Part shown: positions 6,295 through 8,252 of the stretch, piece after piece
How the letters are laid out: every line of letters begins with the position of its first letter
Position numbering within the stretch: the stretch's first letter is position 1
Assembly (NCBI GenBank): GCA_012274165.1
Contig: JAAPAA010000264.1
Span: 1 to 8,252, forward strand
DNA: 8,252 nt
From: Thiobacillaceae bacterium
Lineage (GTDB): Bacteria; Pseudomonadota; Gammaproteobacteria; Burkholderiales; Thiobacillaceae
Direction of reading: 5' to 3'
Notes under the pieces: generated by a model
What the model saw: the letters and a program-made list of their open reading frames with translations, nothing else
Told to the model about the DNA's origin: nothing
Databases searched by the model: none
Program-made: the position numbers and the translations under genes

Positions 6295-7432
6295 AGAACA
6301 GGCGGATGCTATCCCAGGTGCGGCGGAAGAAACCGCCCTGCTCAACCGCTTCCAGCGCAACCAGATCGACCGATTTCACCACCTTGCCACCCTGACGGAC
6401 TTCCACCTTGCCGATGACAGCGCCCAGCTTCAACGGCGCAATCACAGTCGGATTCAGCACAACTTGCGTACTGAATTGAGCGGCGTCCCCGCGCGGCATG
6501 CTCACCGCCACATCGGTGTTCACGCCTGCCTTGACCGTGCGTGCAGCGCCCTTCCAGACCGGCGCCTGGGTCAGCACACTGCCCTTCTTGTAAAAGGTTT
6601 TGCTGTCAAAAAACAGGAAACCGTAGCCCAGCAACTTGCCGGTTTCGGTCGCGCGCGCGGCTTCACTTTCGGTGCCGAACACGGCGGCAATCAGGCGCTG
6701 GTCGTTCTTCTTGGCGGACGCCACCAGGCAGTAACCCGCTTCTTCGGTATGCCCGGTTTTCAGGCCGTCGACGCCGTCATTGCGCCACAGCAGCAGGTTG
6801 CGGTTGGGCTGCTGGATGCCGTTCCACAGGAAATATTTCTGCGCATAAATCGCGTAGTGCGCAGGGTCGGCGTTGATGATCGCGCGCGCCAGAATGGCCA
6901 TGTCGTGGGCGGTCGAATAGTGGTCAGGCGCGGGCCATCCGGTGGCGTTGGCGAAGTGACTGTTGCGCATGCCCAGGCGCTGCGCTTCGGCGTTCATCAA
7001 AGATGCAAAAGCCTCTTCGCTGCCGGCGATGTGCTCGGCCAGCGCCACGCTGGCGTCGTTGCCCGACTGGATGATGATGCCGTGGAACAGGTCGTTGACC
7101 GACACCTGGCTGCCTACCTGGACAAACATCTTCGAGCCGGCCATGCGCCAGGCCTTTTCGCTGATGGTGACCATGTCCTTTTCGTGCAACTCGCCGCGCT
7201 TGATTTTCAGCGTGGCGATGTAGGCCGTCATCAGCTTGGTCAGGCTGGCGGGTGCCAGGCGCTCATCGCCCAGCTGATTGACCAGCACGTCGCCAGTGGT
7301 CGCGTCCATCAACACAAAGGATTTCGCGGCGAGCGGCGGCGGTGGCGGGATGGTCTGTGCGCTCCACACAGTTGGCGCGGTCAGCAGACTGAAAAGCAGT
7401 ACAAGGCGTTGCAGCAAATGCGGGGTCATCAT
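6275..7432 (-). CDS. dacC: D-alanyl-D-alanine carboxypeptidase, PBP5/6 type (penicillin-binding protein)
   Basis: This is a periplasmic serine peptidase that removes the terminal D-Ala from peptidoglycan pentapeptides and so limits cross-linking and helps cell shape. In the 385-residue product, a signal peptide (hydrophobic LLQRLVLLFSLL, ending at VWSA near residue 25) is followed by a run of five prolines (29-33). All three penicillin-binding motifs of family S11 are present: SLTK (Ser63 nucleophile, Lys66), SGN (123-125) and KTG (225-227). A beta-rich C-terminal PBP5 domain ends in an amphipathic tail (FFRRTWDSIRLFFKGLFG), which in PBP5 anchors the protein to the inner membrane surface. The length matches E. 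coli PBP5/6 (about 400). The start is the first of two tandem ATGs (7432 or 7429); no good Shine-Dalgarno is visible. It could equally be named dacA; the paralog cannot be told from sequence alone. It is convergent with glnE and divergent from pyrD. Confidence 0.95.
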   Translation of the reverse strand: MMTPHLLQRLVLLFSLLTAPTVWSAQTIPPPPPLAAKSFVLMDATTGDVLVNQLGDERLAPASLTKLMTAYIATLKIKRGELHEKDMVTISEKAWRMAGSKMFVQVGSQVSVNDLFHGIIIQSGNDASVALAEHIAGSEEAFASLMNAEAQRLGMRNSHFANATGWPAPDHYSTAHDMAILARAIINADPAHYAIYAQKYFLWNGIQQPNRNLLLWRNDGVDGLKTGHTEEAGYCLVASAKKNDQRLIAAVFGTESEAARATETGKLLGYGFLFFDSKTFYKKGSVLTQAPVWKGAARTVKAGVNTDVAVSMPRGDAAQFSTQVVLNPTVIAPLKLGAVIGKVEVRQGGKVVKSVDLVALEAVEQGGFFRRTWDSIRLFFKGLFG

Positions 7433-7543
7433 GAGGGTGTCATTGAGTGGCTGGAGGGGATTCGAGCGGGCTAACGCGCATAAGTTGCGCGGACTTGAGG
7501 ATACACCGAGCCGCCAGCTTGAAACAGCCCGGGAGCGTGCCCC

Positions 7544-7552
7544 TGTTAAACT
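7544..7552 (+). promoter_or_regulatory. Candidate extended -10 promoter of pyrD
   Basis: TGTTAAACT fits the extended -10 pattern TGnTATAAT, with TAAACT in place of TATAAT, 27 bp before the pyrD ATG. Initiation would be near 7559, leaving a leader of about 20 bases. No clear -35 box is at the expected distance, which extended -10 promoters can tolerate. The rest of the 7433-7579 gap shows no other convincing element and no obvious promoter for the divergent carboxypeptidase gene. Confidence 0.35.
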
Positions 7553-7579
7553 CGCATCTGACTTTTCCAGCTCACACCC

Positions 7580-8252
7580 ATGCTTTATTCCTTACTGCGC
7601 CCCGCCCTGTTCAGCCTCGACCCCGAAGACGCGCACGGGCTGACGCTCGCCAGCCTCGACTTTGCGCAGCGACTCGGCCTGCTCGGGCTGCTGCCCAAAA
7701 GTCCGGGCAAGCCGGTGCGGGTGATGGGGCTGGATTTTCCCAATGCCGTAGGGCTGGCGGCGGGTCTCGACAAGGACGGCGCGCACATCCACGCGCTGGC
7801 TGCGCTGGGATTCGGCTTCATCGAGATCGGCACGGTGACGCCGCGCCCGCAAACCGGCAACCCGAAACCGCGCTTGTTCCGCCTGCCGGCGGCCGAGGCC
7901 ATCATCAACCGTATGGGCTTCAACAACCTCGGCGTCGACAATCTGGTGAAGAATGTTCGGGCCAGCGGGTTCAAGGGCGTGCTCGGCATCAACATCGGCA
8001 AGAACAAGGACACGCCCAACGAACAAGCGGTGGACGACTATCTGGCCTGCCTCGACAAGGTGTATCCGCATGCCAGCTATGTCACGGTGAATATTTCGTC
8101 GCCCAACACCCAGAATCTGCGCGAGCTGCAAAAAGACGACGCGCTGGATGCGCTGCTTTCCGCAATCAAGCTGCGGCAATCCGAACTCGCCCAGCGCCAC
8201 GGCAAATACGTGCCAATCGCGTTGAAGATCGCGCCCGACCTCGACGACGCCC
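7580..8252 (+). CDS. pyrD: Dihydroorotate dehydrogenase (quinone), class 2, partial at window end
   Basis: PyrD oxidises dihydroorotate to orotate, the fourth step of pyrimidine synthesis, passing electrons through FMN to membrane quinone. The first 224 residues are present and the frame is open at the window end; the family is usually about 340 residues. The N-terminus (MLYSLLRPALFSLDPEDAHGL, in short pieces residues 1-21) is the membrane-associating helical extension typical of class 2 enzymes. AGLDKDG (61-67) with Lys65 belongs to the FMN site, IEIGTVTPRPQTGNP (81-95) and NRMGFNN (110-116) are family signatures, and NISSPNT (171-177) contains Ser174, the catalytic base equivalent to Ser175 of E. 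coli PyrD. LKI (215-217) starts the next FMN-contacting strand. The ATG at 7580 matches the family N-terminus although no Shine-Dalgarno is visible ahead of it. It is transcribed away from the carboxypeptidase gene across a 147-bp gap. Confidence 0.96.
   Translation, partial: MLYSLLRPALFSLDPEDAHGLTLASLDFAQRLGLLGLLPKSPGKPVRVMGLDFPNAVGLAAGLDKDGAHIHALAALGFGFIEIGTVTPRPQTGNPKPRLFRLPAAEAIINRMGFNNLGVDNLVKNVRASGFKGVLGINIGKNKDTPNEQAVDDYLACLDKVYPHASYVTVNISSPNTQNLRELQKDDALDALLSAIKLRQSELAQRHGKYVPIALKIAPDLDDA

Noticed and set aside
6464..7474. Plus-strand open frame of 336 residues opposite the carboxypeptidase gene
   Set aside because: Antisense to a gene with all three PBP motifs; no ribosome site or recognisable domain.
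7592..8200. Minus-strand open frame opposite pyrD
   Set aside because: pyrD is certain on the plus strand from its FMN and NISSPNT motifs; the opposite frame is a compositional shadow.

Overview
This window looks like chromosomal DNA of a betaproteobacterium with moderately high GC content. The evidence for that is the style of the housekeeping proteins (Acs, GlnE, a PBP5-type carboxypeptidase, class 2 PyrD), a PEP-CTERM protein, and high-GC codon use. The genus cannot be fixed from sequence alone. I see no RNA gene, insertion sequence, CRISPR array, integrase or attachment site. It reads as ordinary core genome with one more AT-rich accessory gene in the middle.

Layout from left to right. 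(1) A small His-rich protein of the 'translational machinery protein'/bacterial eRF1-like type is on the minus strand at 35-424. (2) Acetyl-CoA synthetase acs, also minus, at 546-2513, lies 121 bp upstream of it in transcription order. (3) A perfect 12-bp-stem terminator at 2569-2598 separates acs from the next minus-strand gene. (4) An exported PEP-CTERM protein (2613-3302, minus) has a good Shine-Dalgarno that points to a GTG start. Upstream of it is a well-spaced sigma-54 promoter (3368-3382), then heptamers repeated at exact 30-bp intervals that look like an enhancer-binding region. (5) glnE (3595-6294, plus) encodes the bifunctional glutamine synthetase adenylyltransferase/deadenylase. 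(6) A D-alanyl-D-alanine carboxypeptidase (6275-7432, minus) is convergent with glnE and overlaps its end by 20 bp. (7) pyrD (7580 onward, plus) is divergent from the carboxypeptidase and is cut by the window end.

The genes do not form one pathway. Acs feeds acetate into acetyl-CoA, GlnE tunes nitrogen assimilation, the carboxypeptidase trims peptidoglycan, and PyrD makes pyrimidines. The most interesting part is the PEP-CTERM gene and its control region. The layout fits the known scheme in which PEP-CTERM surface proteins are sorted by exosortase and transcribed by RpoN with a PrsR-type activator. Neither the exosortase nor the regulator is in the window, so this would be an orphan member of a genome-wide regulon. 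The second point of interest is the eRF1-like small protein downstream of acs.
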